From the NCBI GenBank assembly GCA_947627705.1, contig CANQXL010000004.1, positions 1-42,577 of the forward strand: DNA of 42,577 nt, written 5' to 3'. A program made the translations under genes and the position numbers. The notes beneath the pieces are model-generated. The model had not been told where the DNA came from, searched no databases, and worked only from the letters and a program-made list of their open reading frames with translations. Numbering within the stretch: the first letter of the stretch is position 1; every line of letters starts with the position of its first letter. Source of the stretch: an uncultured Clostridia bacterium. Its GTDB lineage: Bacteria; Bacillota; Clostridia; TANB77; CAG-508. Positions 22,801 to 33,297 of this stretch are shown here, piece after piece.

Positions 22801-25110
22801 TTAATCAACTATTATAGCATTTGTTGTATTATCTATTATTTCAAATGCAATTTCTGATTCTCCTAGTAACACTTTGCTAACTCCAAGTCTTGTATATGAT
22901 GTTGTTCCTTTTATTTTCTTTTCTACAATTTTAAAATAATTATTCTTTGGTGTATCTTCTGATTGTAATAATTCTTTTATACTTATTGATTTATTTTCAT
23001 TATCTACTTTTGCACTTGTTTCTTCATCTGAATGAACTGTTTGTCCAAATACTTCTGTAATAGTTTTATGTTTGCAGTCTGTTCCATTTACTTCAGCTGA
23101 ATATTGAAATTCCATTGTAAGTTCTTCTGGGAAGAAATCTAAATCTGTTACGACCTTTCCATCTTTTCTAATTATTTTTATTACTCCTTCAAGTTCTCCT
23201 TGTAATCCATTTGTATTATCTGATATGTCTTCTGAATATCTGTCAATTGTTACTTGCATATATTTACTTTGAGAACTTGATGTTGTGTTTGATACTATTT
23301 TTTGTACTTTTGTAAAATCTGGTTCTGTATCGCTATTACTTACTCTAAATGCAGTTATATCAAATTCTACACGTCTTATTTCAGATACATCTAGTCTTGA
23401 TGTTGCAACTTCGATTTCTTTTTCTCCAATGTTTCCTGCATTATCTATTACTTTTACTACTACTTTATTTCTCATTGATTCTTGGCTTTCAGCTACTGCT
23501 GAACATTCATTTTCTGATGTTGTTTCTGTTTTTAATATATTGTCATTTATATAGAATTCATATCTATTAATTCCAGATAATGTATCTTCTGCTGTTGCTT
23601 TTAAATTGAATCCTGTTCCTGTAATATCACTAGATACTAATGTGATATTTTCTGGTGCTGTTTTATCTATTAAAATTGTTTGCTCAGATTTTGTAACATT
23701 TCCTGCAACATCGTATGTCCTTAGTATTATTTTTATTTCTCCATCATTTGTAACTGCAAATGATTGTCCGTTTTCTATTTCTGTTTCTTCTTTTACTTCA
23801 GCTCCAGTTAATTCATAAGTAACTTTTTCTATTCCTGATAAATCGTCTGTTCCAAATGTTACAACTGGATTAACGACTACATTATAATATCCATTTGATA
23901 ATTCTTCTTCAAATTCAATTGTTGAACTTGTTGGTGCATTAGTATCTATTTTTACTTTATATATTTTTGTTTTTGTTCTTCCAAGTTCGTCAGTTGCTGT
24001 TGCTATTATATTGTATTCTCCTGCTTCTCTAAGTATTGTTGGTGTTTTTGTTGGCATTGACATTGTAATTTTTCCTGTAATAGTGTATGTTGTATCAATT
24101 TTTACTTCAACTCCACCTTCAACTTCTTGTATAACTTCTATTGGTTCAATCCATACTGCTTGATTTGTCCATGTATCACTTGTATAATCTTCACCATTTT
24201 TGTCATTTAATTTCATAATTAAACCTATATTAGCATCTGCAATTTCTTCTTTTGATTTATTTACAGTAAGTTCTGATGGATTAGATTTAACACCATCTAA
24301 AGAATATGTATAGCTCTTTATTATATAAACTCCATCTTCTGTAAGTTCTATTTGTCCATTTTCTGGAATTTCGGTTTCTTCCGTTTGGATAGAGCCTGAT
24401 ATTATGTATGTTGTTTTATCTACATTTTGTGTTTCTTGTGGTGTTATTTTAACTATTACATCTGTCGTGTATGGTCCATTATTTCCTTCTCTTTCTCCTG
24501 ATATTACTTCTATTTTTGGACTCTTTGGTCTGTTTATTTCTCCTATATTTAATCTTCCAAATACAACATAATTTATAAGCTGAGTTAAATCTATTTGATT
24601 TACATTTCCATCATTATTAACATCTGCTGATATAAGTGCTATATCTTTTAACGCAAATTTATCTGGATTTACTATGTGTTTAATTAAATGTTGTATTTCT
24701 ATTTGATTAGAAAGTCCATCTCCATTAAAATCTCCTACAACGCTTATTGTATAGACTTTATAGACTCCATCAAATTTAACATTCATATTGCTTCCTAGAT
24801 AGCCTTGACTTATCTCTTTTGTCTCATCACTATCTTTGTAAATATGAATATTTTCTCCTGATACATTAAATCCTAGTTTAAACTGTTCAACCGTGGTTCT
24901 TGGAAGAATTCTTCCGATATATGAGTATGTATCTGATATTAAATATGTACTACTTACTATATCTCCCCCACTTGCTAAACTTATTGAATTAGATTTTTGA
25001 TCATCATTTAAAATTGTTTCATTGTTATTTACTGCATGCACAACACCTGTGCATAAAAATAACATAAGAATAACATTTAATACTAAAAATACAAAAATGG
25101 TTTTTTTCAT
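22801..25110 (-). CDS. Secreted protein with N-terminal dockerin-like module and Ig-like repeats
   Basis: MKKTIFVFLVLNVILMLFLCTGVVHAVNNN; DFNGDGLSNQIEIQHLIKHIV / DVNNDGNVNQIDLTQLINYVVFGRLN; strong paralogy with 12352..14589. Confidence 0.82.
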   Translation of the reverse strand: MKKTIFVFLVLNVILMLFLCTGVVHAVNNNETILNDDQKSNSISLASGGDIVSSTYLISDTYSYIGRILPRTTVEQFKLGFNVSGENIHIYKDSDETKEISQGYLGSNMNVKFDGVYKVYTISVVGDFNGDGLSNQIEIQHLIKHIVNPDKFALKDIALISADVNNDGNVNQIDLTQLINYVVFGRLNIGEINRPKSPKIEVISGEREGNNGPYTTDVIVKITPQETQNVDKTTYIISGSIQTEETEIPENGQIELTEDGVYIIKSYTYSLDGVKSNPSELTVNKSKEEIADANIGLIMKLNDKNGEDYTSDTWTNQAVWIEPIEVIQEVEGGVEVKIDTTYTITGKITMSMPTKTPTILREAGEYNIIATATDELGRTKTKIYKVKIDTNAPTSSTIEFEEELSNGYYNVVVNPVVTFGTDDLSGIEKVTYELTGAEVKEETEIENGQSFAVTNDGEIKIILRTYDVAGNVTKSEQTILIDKTAPENITLVSSDITGTGFNLKATAEDTLSGINRYEFYINDNILKTETTSENECSAVAESQESMRNKVVVKVIDNAGNIGEKEIEVATSRLDVSEIRRVEFDITAFRVSNSDTEPDFTKVQKIVSNTTSSSQSKYMQVTIDRYSEDISDNTNGLQGELEGVIKIIRKDGKVVTDLDFFPEELTMEFQYSAEVNGTDCKHKTITEVFGQTVHSDEETSAKVDNENKSISIKELLQSEDTPKNNYFKIVEKKIKGTTSYTRLGVSKVLLGESEIAFEIIDNTTNAIIVD

Positions 25111-25136
25111 TTGCTTTTCCTCTTTCTTTTGATGAT

Positions 25137-25297
25137 AATAATTTAATTATATTTTAAGTATTTTGTTTTCTTATGTCAATGTAAGATTTTGGTAGTTTTT
25201 TTAGGTCGACTTCTATCGTACTGCGGAAGCGCGTTTTGTCAATTTCAACTATGAAATTTTACATTTTCTTTACTTTTTATTTACTTTTTTGTAACAT
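25137..25297 (-). promoter_or_regulatory. Conserved upstream region (copy B) of a dockerin-protein gene
   Basis: Matches 14640..14800 in several blocks; immediately upstream of the paralogous gene. Confidence 0.6.
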
Positions 25298-25357
25298 TTT
25301 ATATTATTTTGGAAGCTCTTCTATTTATTCCCTATTCTCCCTAACGTCTTGCAATCT

Positions 25358-26243
25358 TTAATAATTCCATTTTGGTACATATTGTTCTTCGTCTTCTTCT
25401 GTATAGTCTTGCATATATCCGTTTTCGATATCATATTCTTCTAATAAATTTTCTACAATTTGATATTCTTCTTTTGTTATTTTTCTGTTAATTTCCGCAA
25501 ATTCACTCGCCTTGTAAGTTGGAAAATACTGTGTCATTATGCTTACATAAATCTTTTTACTTAAGTGTTTGCTTATCCATTCCAGTACCCCTTTTGTATT
25601 TCCTATATTGTTTGGAAGTATTAGATGCCTAACGATTAAGCCTTTTTTTATCATTCCATTTTTATCAAACTTTGGTGCACCTACTTGCCTTTCCATTTCT
25701 TTTATTGCTTTAGTCGTAATTTCAAAGTAATTATTAACTTTTGAATACTTTTTAGCAAGTTCGTTATCACTATATTTTAAATCAGGTAAATATACATCTA
25801 TTGTGCCTTCAAGTTTTTTTAATGTTTCTACATTTTCATATCCATTTGTGTTATAAATTATAGGTAAGTTTAAGCCTTGTGCTTTTGCAATTTTTACTCC
25901 CTCAATTATTTTATCTACATATATTGTCGGAGATACTAAGTTTATATTTTCTGCACCATTTTCTTGCTGGTTTAAGAATATTTTAGCAAGTTCTTCTATT
26001 TCTATTTTTCTTCCGATTTCCTAAATTACTTATTTCATAGTTTTGGCAAAAAACGCAGTTTAAATTGCATTTTGAAAAAAATACAGTTCCAGAGCCTACT
26101 TTCCCGCTTATACATGGTTCTTCAAATTTATGTAAGCTTACTCCGCCTATTTCTACTTTGTCCCCTGCCTTGCATCTTCCTAGGATTTCTTTTCTATTTA
26201 CTTTACATTTATGTGGGCATAATATGCATTTTGTATCTTCCAT
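25358..26243 (-). CDS. Radical SAM protein, pyruvate formate-lyase activating enzyme-related; needs a +1 shift at CGGA (26012-26015)
   Basis: CILCPHKCKVNRKEILGRCKAGDKVEIGGVSLHKFEEPCISGKVGSGTVFFSKCNLNCVFCQNYEISNLGN + [C] GRKIEIEELAKIFLNQQENGAENINLVSPTIYVDKIIEGVKIAKAQGLNLPIIYNTNGYENVETLKKLEGTIDVYLPDLKYSD...; 886-1 = 295 codons. Confidence 0.94.
26012..26015 (-). other. CGGA +1 frameshift site, radical SAM codon 77 (aat CGG A -> aat [C] GGA)
   Basis: 0-frame LGNRKKNRNRRTC* versus +1 frame LGN-GRKIEIEELAKIFL, continuing through the rest of the enzyme. Confidence 0.94.
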
Positions 26244-26335
26244 TTTTTATTTTCCTTTCCATTTTTCATAAAATAAAACTTTTAAAATTACTACAAAATT
26301 ATAAATGAATTTTAAAGGAATTTGTTATTTAACAA

Positions 26336-26396
26336 TAAAAATACCACATAAGTTTGAAAAAATCAATATTTTTCTTACTTATATGGTATTTTATAA
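26336..26396. terminator. Probable terminator hairpin
   Basis: aaataccacataagt ... acttatatggtatttt inverted repeat with A/T tracts. Confidence 0.6.
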
Positions 26397-26407
26397 ATAT
26401 TTTTCTA

Positions 26408-26578
26408 CTATTCAACACTTCTATTTGCTATTTCTATTGCTTTTGAAACTATTTGTCCGCATTTCTTTGAAGATACATTGCTCCATCCGCCTTCTTTTTT
26501 TACTTCATCGTATACTCCAAGTTCTTTTGCTATTTCTTCTTTTAAATTTTCAGACATTAAACCAGTTTTTTTAGCCAT
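26408..26578 (-). CDS. Alpha/beta-type small acid-soluble spore protein
   Basis: MAKKTGLMSENLKEEIAKELGVYDEVKKEGGWSNVSSKKCGQIVSKAIEIANRSVE* (56 aa), RBS ggaggt upstream; below the ORF-track length cutoff. Confidence 0.88.
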   Translation of the reverse strand: MAKKTGLMSENLKEEIAKELGVYDEVKKEGGWSNVSSKKCGQIVSKAIEIANRSVE

Positions 26579-26690
26579 ATCAAAATACCTCCTTTGGTTT
26601 AATCTTGACTATATTATTTGCAATTTTTTTAATTTTATAATTATAATTTTAATATTTGTAAACTCATCTCTCTGCAATAGTTCATAAGTT

Positions 26691-28085
26691 TTAAGCTGTA
26701 AGTGTTCCGATTTGGCGTATTTACTATCATTAATATATCTTCTTCTTTTCCGATTTTCTGCATTTATATATACAAGAAAATCATTATCTCCGAGACTTTC
26801 CTGTAAATTCCCAGCAAAGTATTTCTGTTCCAAATTCTGTTGGAATTATTGCAAGTTTTTCGCTTGATATTTCTAGTCTTTTATTTAAATTTTCTTTTGC
26901 TTTTTCTTTTGTTATTATATTTTCTGAAATTTTTCTTTCTTCATGACAATTTAAATATCCTGCTGATTCCATTCCAAGTATTTTTCCATCATCTAATGCA
27001 ATTTTTAGTTTTATTAAATCAGAATATACCGTAACGTCATCTTGCATGTATGCATAATTGATAACTAGACATCCATTTTGTTTCATATAGTAGGTTTCTT
27101 TCATGTTTTTATACCCTTTTTCTGATAAGAAATTTTTTCCAATTTGAAGGGCTTCGTCTTCTTTTATTTTCTCGTCCCCTATTTCTTTATAATAGTTCAT
27201 ATAGACTATATGTCCGCCTTTTTGCGATATTGATATATATTTTTTATTTTCTTCTTCCATTTTGATTTCAAAATTATATGCCGGAATATTTCCGTTTTCT
27301 ACAAGCCCTTTTGATTCTATTTCTTCACTATTTACATTACAAAATTCTTTTACAATTTCTTTTGCCCTATTTTCGTCTATTTCTTCACCTGTAAGTCCTT
27401 TTCTATCACGTGATACCATGTGCTCTGAAAATGCTCCATCATATATTAATCCTGTATAATCGTCAAATGTTGTCTCTATATTGTCAAAAGATGTGCCTGC
27501 ATCCGCACTTACCTGCTGTGCAAATGCTTTTGATCCTTCATTTGTTAATTCTCCCCATGCAAGATTTCCGTCATTTATCTCACTTTCTAGTTGAAACAAC
27601 GTATTCTTTAAATCTAAAGAATAATTGTGTATATCTTCTATTGTCTTTAAATCTTCGTCTGACAAATTTTCCCCTGCCATTGCTTTCATTGATAAACTAT
27701 AACTATAATCACTAACTTGATTTAAGAATTTTTTTGTTTTTGATAATCCTTCCGTCTTAATTGGTATTTGTCCAAGATAAACTTCTGCCATGCTCGCCTT
27801 ATTCCATATGTTACTTAGGGTTTTTGCTTCGTGTTCTGCTGTTGATGTAATTCTTGCTTTTGCTAAGTATGTTTCAATTTCGTCAACACATTGTACTAGC
27901 TCATAAAACGACATATTATATGTGTTTTCAGAAGACATTTGAAATGTTCTTTGTTTGTCATATATATACATTGAAAGCAAAATAACGGCAATTAATAAAA
28001 TTAATATTACCGTTACTAATGAAAGCATATGTCTATCTTTTAGTCTGTCTTTCCAATCTTGTACTTTTTCTTTTATATTTTTCAT
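26691..28085 (-). CDS. ypeB: Germination/SleB-stability protein YpeB; needs three +1 shifts at CGGA
   Basis: N-terminal TM and YpeB-like body; C-terminus reconstructed as CWEFTGKS[C]GDNDFLVYINAEN[C]GKEEDILMIVNTPN[C]GTLTA*. The span minus 3 nt is a whole number of codons. Confidence 0.93.
26706..26709 (-). other. ypeB: CGGA +1 frameshift site 3 in ypeB (aat CGG A)
   Basis: After site 2 the frame reads NTPN-CGG; skipping C gives GTLTA*. Confidence 0.92.
26749..26752 (-). other. ypeB: CGGA +1 frameshift site 2 in ypeB (aat CGG A)
   Basis: Exactly 13 codons after site 1 in the shifted frame; skipping C gives INAEN-GKEEDILMIVNTPN. Confidence 0.92.
26789..26792 (-). other. ypeB: CGGA +1 frameshift site 1 in ypeB (tct CGG A)
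   Basis: 0-frame GKSRR* truncates; skipping C gives GKS-GDNDFLVYINAEN. Confidence 0.92.
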
Positions 28086-28157
28086 GCACATTATCCTCCC
28101 ATATTTTTCTAATATTATGTTCAAACTATGGGAAAATATACTATTTCTATGTAATTT

Positions 28158-29285
28158 TTAATTATTTTTTTCAAAAATAATTTTGCAAATCTCATTTGCA
28201 GCATTGGCTTTTGAAAATCTTTTTGTGTTTTCTTTTAATTTTTCTAATGTTATTTCATTTGTGATATTCTTTAATATTTCTAAAATATCTTCGTCTTTTC
28301 TTACCCATAATGCTAAATTGTTTTCTTCTAAAAATTCGGCATTTTCTGTTTCTTGCCCTGGTATAGGATTAATTACAAGCATTGGCACATGAGATGCTAA
28401 ACTTTCTGATGCTGTAATTCCGCCAGGTTTTGTTATAACCAAATCGGAAATGCTCATAAGTTCTGGGACCTTATCTGTGTACTCTATAATTTTTATATTT
28501 TCTTTGTTATTTGATTTTTCTGCTATTTCTAAAAATTTATTATATATTTTTTGATTTTTCCCTGATATCGCAACAATTTGAAAATTATTTGCAATTTTGC
28601 ATATTTCTTCTAAATACATAAATATGTTTTTTCTTGCAAGCCCAAGCTTTCCACCTGCAAATAATATTATTGTTTTTAAATTATTTTTTAAGTTAAATTG
28701 TTTTAACACTTCTTCTTTGTTGTATTTCTTTAAAAATCTTTGAGATATTGGTATTCCTGTTACATATATCTTTTTTTCAGATATACCATATGAAATTAAG
28801 TCCTCTTTCATTTTTTCGTTTGACACAAAAAATTTATCTGCATATTGATGTTTTATTAGCCATTGTTCATGATATTTAAAATCTGTAAGTATATTATTTA
28901 AACTCACATTAATTTTTCCATGCTTTTTTAGAGTGGCACACATCTGGCTAGAAAATGGATGTGTTGATATTATCACATCCGGTTTTTCTGTTTTTATTAT
29001 GCTAAGCATTTTTCTTACAAGTAGTTTATTTGAAAGTTTACTTATTTCTGCAACAGGTCCCTTTCTTGATGCTCTATATACTAATCCCCATGCTTTTGGC
29101 ATTTTTTTTGCCATATCAGAATACGCCTTTACTGTGAGATTATTTATAACTTTATTTATACTTTGCATAAAATCAACCATTTTTACTTTGTAATTTGGAT
29201 AGTTTTTATTTATTGCTTCTTCAATTGCTTTTGCTGCACTTAAATGTCCACCACCATATGTTGCATATAATATTAGTACTTTCAT
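28158..29285 (-). CDS. Glycosyltransferase of the MGDG synthase / processive diacylglycerol glucosyltransferase family
   Basis: MKVLILYATYGGGHLSAAKAIEEAI..., DVIISTHPFSSQM, ILFAGGKLGLARKN, VITKPGGITASESLASHVPMLVINPIPGQETENAEFL. Start at MKVLI (29285). Confidence 0.88.
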   Translation of the reverse strand: MKVLILYATYGGGHLSAAKAIEEAINKNYPNYKVKMVDFMQSINKVINNLTVKAYSDMAKKMPKAWGLVYRASRKGPVAEISKLSNKLLVRKMLSIIKTEKPDVIISTHPFSSQMCATLKKHGKINVSLNNILTDFKYHEQWLIKHQYADKFFVSNEKMKEDLISYGISEKKIYVTGIPISQRFLKKYNKEEVLKQFNLKNNLKTIILFAGGKLGLARKNIFMYLEEICKIANNFQIVAISGKNQKIYNKFLEIAEKSNNKENIKIIEYTDKVPELMSISDLVITKPGGITASESLASHVPMLVINPIPGQETENAEFLEENNLALWVRKDEDILEILKNITNEITLEKLKENTKRFSKANAANEICKIIFEKNN

Positions 29286-29355
29286 TTCTGCTCTACACCT
29301 CTTTTTACGCAAAATTCCAGCGATTTCTCACTGGAATTTGTTTATTATTTTTATT

Positions 29356-30328
29356 TTATAAATAAAATTCTGGATTATATGCTACATCATTTATTCTTAT
29401 TTCAAAATGAACATGTGAGCCTTGTGAATCTCCAGTATTTCCAACGTTAGCTATTACATCTCCTGCTGATACATAGTCGCCTACTTTGCAAAGAAGTTTA
29501 CTGCAGTGTCCATAGTATGTTTGAATTCCATTTCCATGTGATATAATAACTAAATATCCATATCCACCACTATTCCATCCTGAAAATGTAACTGTTCCTT
29601 CTGCAGATGCTTTTATTGGCGTTCCAGTTGGTGCTCCAAAATCTAATCCTTTATGTGTTGTTCCCCATCTAGAACCAAATCTTGAAGTAATTGATGCTTG
29701 AACTGGTTTTAAGAATGATATTGCAACAGGTTTATAAGTATTTCCACCATTTCCTGCTCTTGTAACTCTTCCCATGTTGTTTTTAATTTCTTGTGTGATT
29801 TTTTTCTCATAAAGATTAGTTACTGCAACATCTACTGATGTATATTCTTTTTGCTCTGTTTCATATTTTTTGATTATTGCTAGCTTGTCCGCATTTTTAC
29901 TGTCTTTTTCTTTTAACTGATTTATAATTGAATCAGCATCTTCAAATGTTGGAACATATAATTTTTCTTCGCCATCTACGGCTACTGCATAATAATTATA
30001 ATATGTTACTCCTGTTCCTGTTACTATATTATATATTTCATCATCATTTGTCTCTACATCTCTTTTTAAGAAACATAGTTGATATGATGGGTTTTCATCC
30101 ATTTGAACAAATGCGACTCCGTCTTCATTTTCACCTTTTATATATTTTGATATTTTTGCTTGGAGAGCAGCTCTATCTTTTGTATATCCAATTATTTCTC
30201 CGTTTGAATGTTACGCTATATATAGGCTTATAAACGCACATAATTATTGTTAAAATTATAATACTACTAACTGCAAATAATGCTATTAATTTTATGCTCG
30301 TTCTTAGCCCAATTAGTAATTTTTTCAT
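29356..30328 (-). CDS. Membrane-anchored M23 family peptidase; needs a +1 shift at CGGA (30199-30202)
   Basis: MKKLLIGLRTSIKLIALFAVSSIIILTIIMCVYKPIYSVTFK + [C] GEIIGYTKDRAALQAKISKYIKGENEDGVAFVQMDENPSYQ...; M23 domain ITSRFGSRWGTTHKGLDFGAPTGTPIKASAEGTV...HGNGIQTYYGHCSKLL...GSHVHFEIR; 973-1 = 324 codons. Confidence 0.94.
30199..30202 (-). other. CGGA +1 frameshift site, M23 peptidase codon 43 (aaa CGG A)
   Basis: 0-frame VTFKRRNNWIYKR* versus +1 frame VTFK-GEIIGYTKDRAALQ. Confidence 0.93.
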
Positions 30329-30518
30329 AAGCACTCCTTTGTACAACTAATTTTTCCTACGGATAATTCATTTCTTTCTACTTTATAGATTTTACCTTAT
30401 TTGGGTTTTTTATTCAATTTTTTTATATCTTTATTTTTGCATTGTTTTCTTTAAAATGTTTCGATTTTCTTCCGTTTTCTTTAATTTTCTTTAATTTAGA
30501 TTATTTAAAAAAATTTTT

Positions 30519-31121
30519 TTAAATTTCATGTCTTCCTTCAAGTGCTTTGCTCAAAGTTATTTCATCCGTATACTCTAAGTCTCCTCCTACTGGTATTCCA
30601 TGTGCAATTCTTGTCACTTTAACTCCCATAGGCTTTAATAGCTTAGAAATATACATTGCTGTAGCTTCTCCTTCAACTCGTGGATTAGTTGCAATTATTA
30701 TTTCTTTAATATTCGGATTTTGCTGAATTCTGCCTAATAACTCCTTTATTTTTATTTCGTCTGGTCCAATTCCATTCATTGGGGATATCGAGCCATGTAA
30801 AATATGATAAACTCCTTTAAATTCATGTGTCCTTTCCATTGCAATTACGTCTTTTACATCTTCTACAACACATATTAAGTCATGATCTCTTTTAGGATTA
30901 GCACATATTTGACATGGATCTGTATCAGAAATATTGTAACATTCGGAACAATATTTTAAATTTGCTTTTGCATTGGTTATTGAATTTATAAATTCTGTAA
31001 CATCTTCTTCACTTGCATTTAATATATGGAATGCAAGTCTTACGGCTGTCTTGTGACCAATACTTGGCAATTTTTCAAATCCTTCTATTAATTTCTCTAT
31101 TGATGGTGAATAGTACGACAT
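30519..31121 (-). CDS. recR: Recombination protein RecR
   Basis: [93 protein letters not shown]. Confidence 0.98.
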   Translation of the reverse strand: MSYYSPSIEKLIEGFEKLPSIGHKTAVRLAFHILNASEEDVTEFINSITNAKANLKYCSECYNISDTDPCQICANPKRDHDLICVVEDVKDVIAMERTHEFKGVYHILHGSISPMNGIGPDEIKIKELLGRIQQNPNIKEIIIATNPRVEGEATAMYISKLLKPMGVKVTRIAHGIPVGGDLEYTDEITLSKALEGRHEI

Positions 31122-31134
31122 ATTTTCCCCCGTT

Positions 31135-31476
31135 TTACATCAAGCCAGGTATATTGTATTTTCCAAGGCTTGCGCTTTGTGCTATATCTACTTTCTTTAG
31201 TGCTTCATTTACACATGTTATGATTAAATCTTCTAGCATTTCTACATCTTCTGGGTCAACAACTTCCTTTTGTATTTTTATTTCTTTGATTTCTTTTGCT
31301 CCTGTAACTTTTACAGTTATTGCTCCGCCACTAACTGTTGCTTCAAATTCTTGAGCTTGTAATTCTTCTTGTGATTTTTCCATGTCTGCTTGCATTTTTT
31401 TAGCTTCTTTCATTAGTTTGTTAATGTTCATTCCACCGAAACTTGCTCCGCCTGGAAATCCACCTTTTTTTGACAT
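31135..31476 (-). CDS. YbaB/EbfC family nucleoid-associated protein
   Basis: [80 protein letters not shown]; between dnaX and recR. Confidence 0.96.
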   Translation of the reverse strand: MSKKGGFPGGASFGGMNINKLMKEAKKMQADMEKSQEELQAQEFEATVSGGAITVKVTGAKEIKEIKIQKEVVDPEDVEMLEDLIITCVNEALKKVDIAQSASLGKYNIPGLM

Positions 31477-31488
31477 ATTACTTTCCTC

Positions 31489-33147
31489 CTATTCTTCTTC
31501 TACAAAATTTATTGGGATATCTAAATTATCTAATGCATCTTCTGCATCTTCTTCTATACTATTATCTTTTTGTTCTTTTGTCTCTACCTTTGCTACTGGT
31601 TTTTGTGGTTTTGATGTACTTGCATCTTCAAGTTTTATTTGCATTGGTTTCTTGCACATCATTGAAATCTCTTTTGTTAATATGTTCATGTTTTCAGACT
31701 TTTGTAATAAATCTTTTCTAAATTCATTTAGTCCATTATGAAATCTTATAGCAACTGTCATATCGTTTATTTCAACTGCATCTGTGTTTATTAAATTTGC
31801 ATATAATATAACTTTTCCTTGTTTTTTTATATTATCTAATACATTTTGCCAATTTTTTATTTCATTTCCTTCAGCTTGTATTTTTGGTGCTACGCTTTTT
31901 TCTTCTATGTTTTGTTTAGGCTTTATCTCTTCTTTAGGTGTTTCTATCTTTTGATTATTTATTTCTATTTTTGAACTAATCTCTTCTATATTTTTTTCTG
32001 GTTCTACTTGCTTTTTAGGCGTAATTTTTTTAGGTGTATCAATTTGTTTTATTTCTGTTTTGTCTTCTTCTACTTTTAAACATAACTTTATAATTTCTGT
32101 TTCAAATATTATCTTTTTTTGCGAAGATATTCTCATTTTATTTTCTAATTCAGATAATTTATATATCATGTTTATAAGTTCTTCTTTTGACGTTTTATCT
32201 GCAAGATCAGCCATTTGCTTTATTTCGTCTTCACTATATATTTCTAGTTTTTTAGTTACTTTATACATTAACATATCTTTAGTATGTTTTATCATTTCCC
32301 ATAAGAAATTTTCTAAGTCTTTGCCTTCGTTTAGAACATCTTCTATTGTTTTTAAAGATGCTTCAATATCCTTTTCAATTATTCCTTTTATAATACTATG
32401 TACATAAGTAAATTTAGGGATTCCAACTAGGTCTTTTATTTTATTTTCGTCAATATTTGAATTTCCATCTTGCATACATCTTTCTAGTATACTTAATGCA
32501 TCTCTTGCTGCTCCTTCTGATAAAACAGCAATTAGCTCTAAAGCTTTATCTGTGATTTCTATATTACTTTCTTTACAAACAATTTTTAATCTTTTTATTA
32601 TATTTTCATTTGAAATTTTTTTAAAATCGAATCTTTGACATCTAGAAAGTATTGTGGTAAGAAGCTTTTGTGGCTCTGTTGTTGCTAAAATAAATTTTAC
32701 ATGCTCTGGTGGTTCTTCTAGTGTTTTTAATAATGCATTGAATGCTCCTAATGAAAGCATATGAACTTCGTCTATTATATATACTCTATATTTTGCAAGT
32801 GTTGGTAAAAAGTTTATTTTCTCTTTTATGCTTCTTATATCTTCTACACTATTGTTTGACGCAGCATCCATTTCAACTATGTCCGTAAGACTTCCGTCTA
32901 GACTCATTTTACATATTTCGCATTCATTACATGGTTCTCCATCTTTTGGATTTAAGCAATTTATTGCTCTTGCAAATATTTTTGCTGTAGATGTCTTACC
33001 TGTTCCCCTACCACCTGTAAAAAGATATGCATGTCCAATTCTGTTTGATTTTATTTGGTTTTTTAATGTCTGTATTATATGATCTTGACCAACAATTTCG
33101 CTAAAATTTTTAGGTCTAAATGTTCTATATAGTGCTGTATATGCCAT
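31489..33147 (-). CDS. dnaX: DNA polymerase III subunit gamma/tau
   Basis: ALYRTFRPKNFSEIVGQDHIIQTLKNQIKSNRIGHAYLFTGGRGTGKTSTAKIFARAINC; zinc-binding and Walker B motifs. Confidence 0.98.
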   Translation of the reverse strand: MAYTALYRTFRPKNFSEIVGQDHIIQTLKNQIKSNRIGHAYLFTGGRGTGKTSTAKIFARAINCLNPKDGEPCNECEICKMSLDGSLTDIVEMDAASNNSVEDIRSIKEKINFLPTLAKYRVYIIDEVHMLSLGAFNALLKTLEEPPEHVKFILATTEPQKLLTTILSRCQRFDFKKISNENIIKRLKIVCKESNIEITDKALELIAVLSEGAARDALSILERCMQDGNSNIDENKIKDLVGIPKFTYVHSIIKGIIEKDIEASLKTIEDVLNEGKDLENFLWEMIKHTKDMLMYKVTKKLEIYSEDEIKQMADLADKTSKEELINMIYKLSELENKMRISSQKKIIFETEIIKLCLKVEEDKTEIKQIDTPKKITPKKQVEPEKNIEEISSKIEINNQKIETPKEEIKPKQNIEEKSVAPKIQAEGNEIKNWQNVLDNIKKQGKVILYANLINTDAVEINDMTVAIRFHNGLNEFRKDLLQKSENMNILTKEISMMCKKPMQIKLEDASTSKPQKPVAKVETKEQKDNSIEEDAEDALDNLDIPINFVEEE

Positions 33148-33297
33148 ATTTTTCTTTTCGTTAGTTTCTTTTCGCTAACTTTTCTCCTTATATATAATTT
33201 AGGTTTTTTAAGGTTTACCTATAAACTTTTTATGTGACAACTTTTTTAAGATATAATATAATTATTTTTACGTAAATTTTGTTTTATTTAAACTTTA

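Noticed and set aside
26609-26833. 74-aa ORF as a separate protein
   Set aside because: It is the middle frame of ypeB between shift sites; only GDNDFLVYINAEN belongs to the real product.
31122-31134. cccccg motif before recR
   Set aside because: Reads as aaacgggggaa-type RBS for recR; intergenic, not an in-frame CGG.
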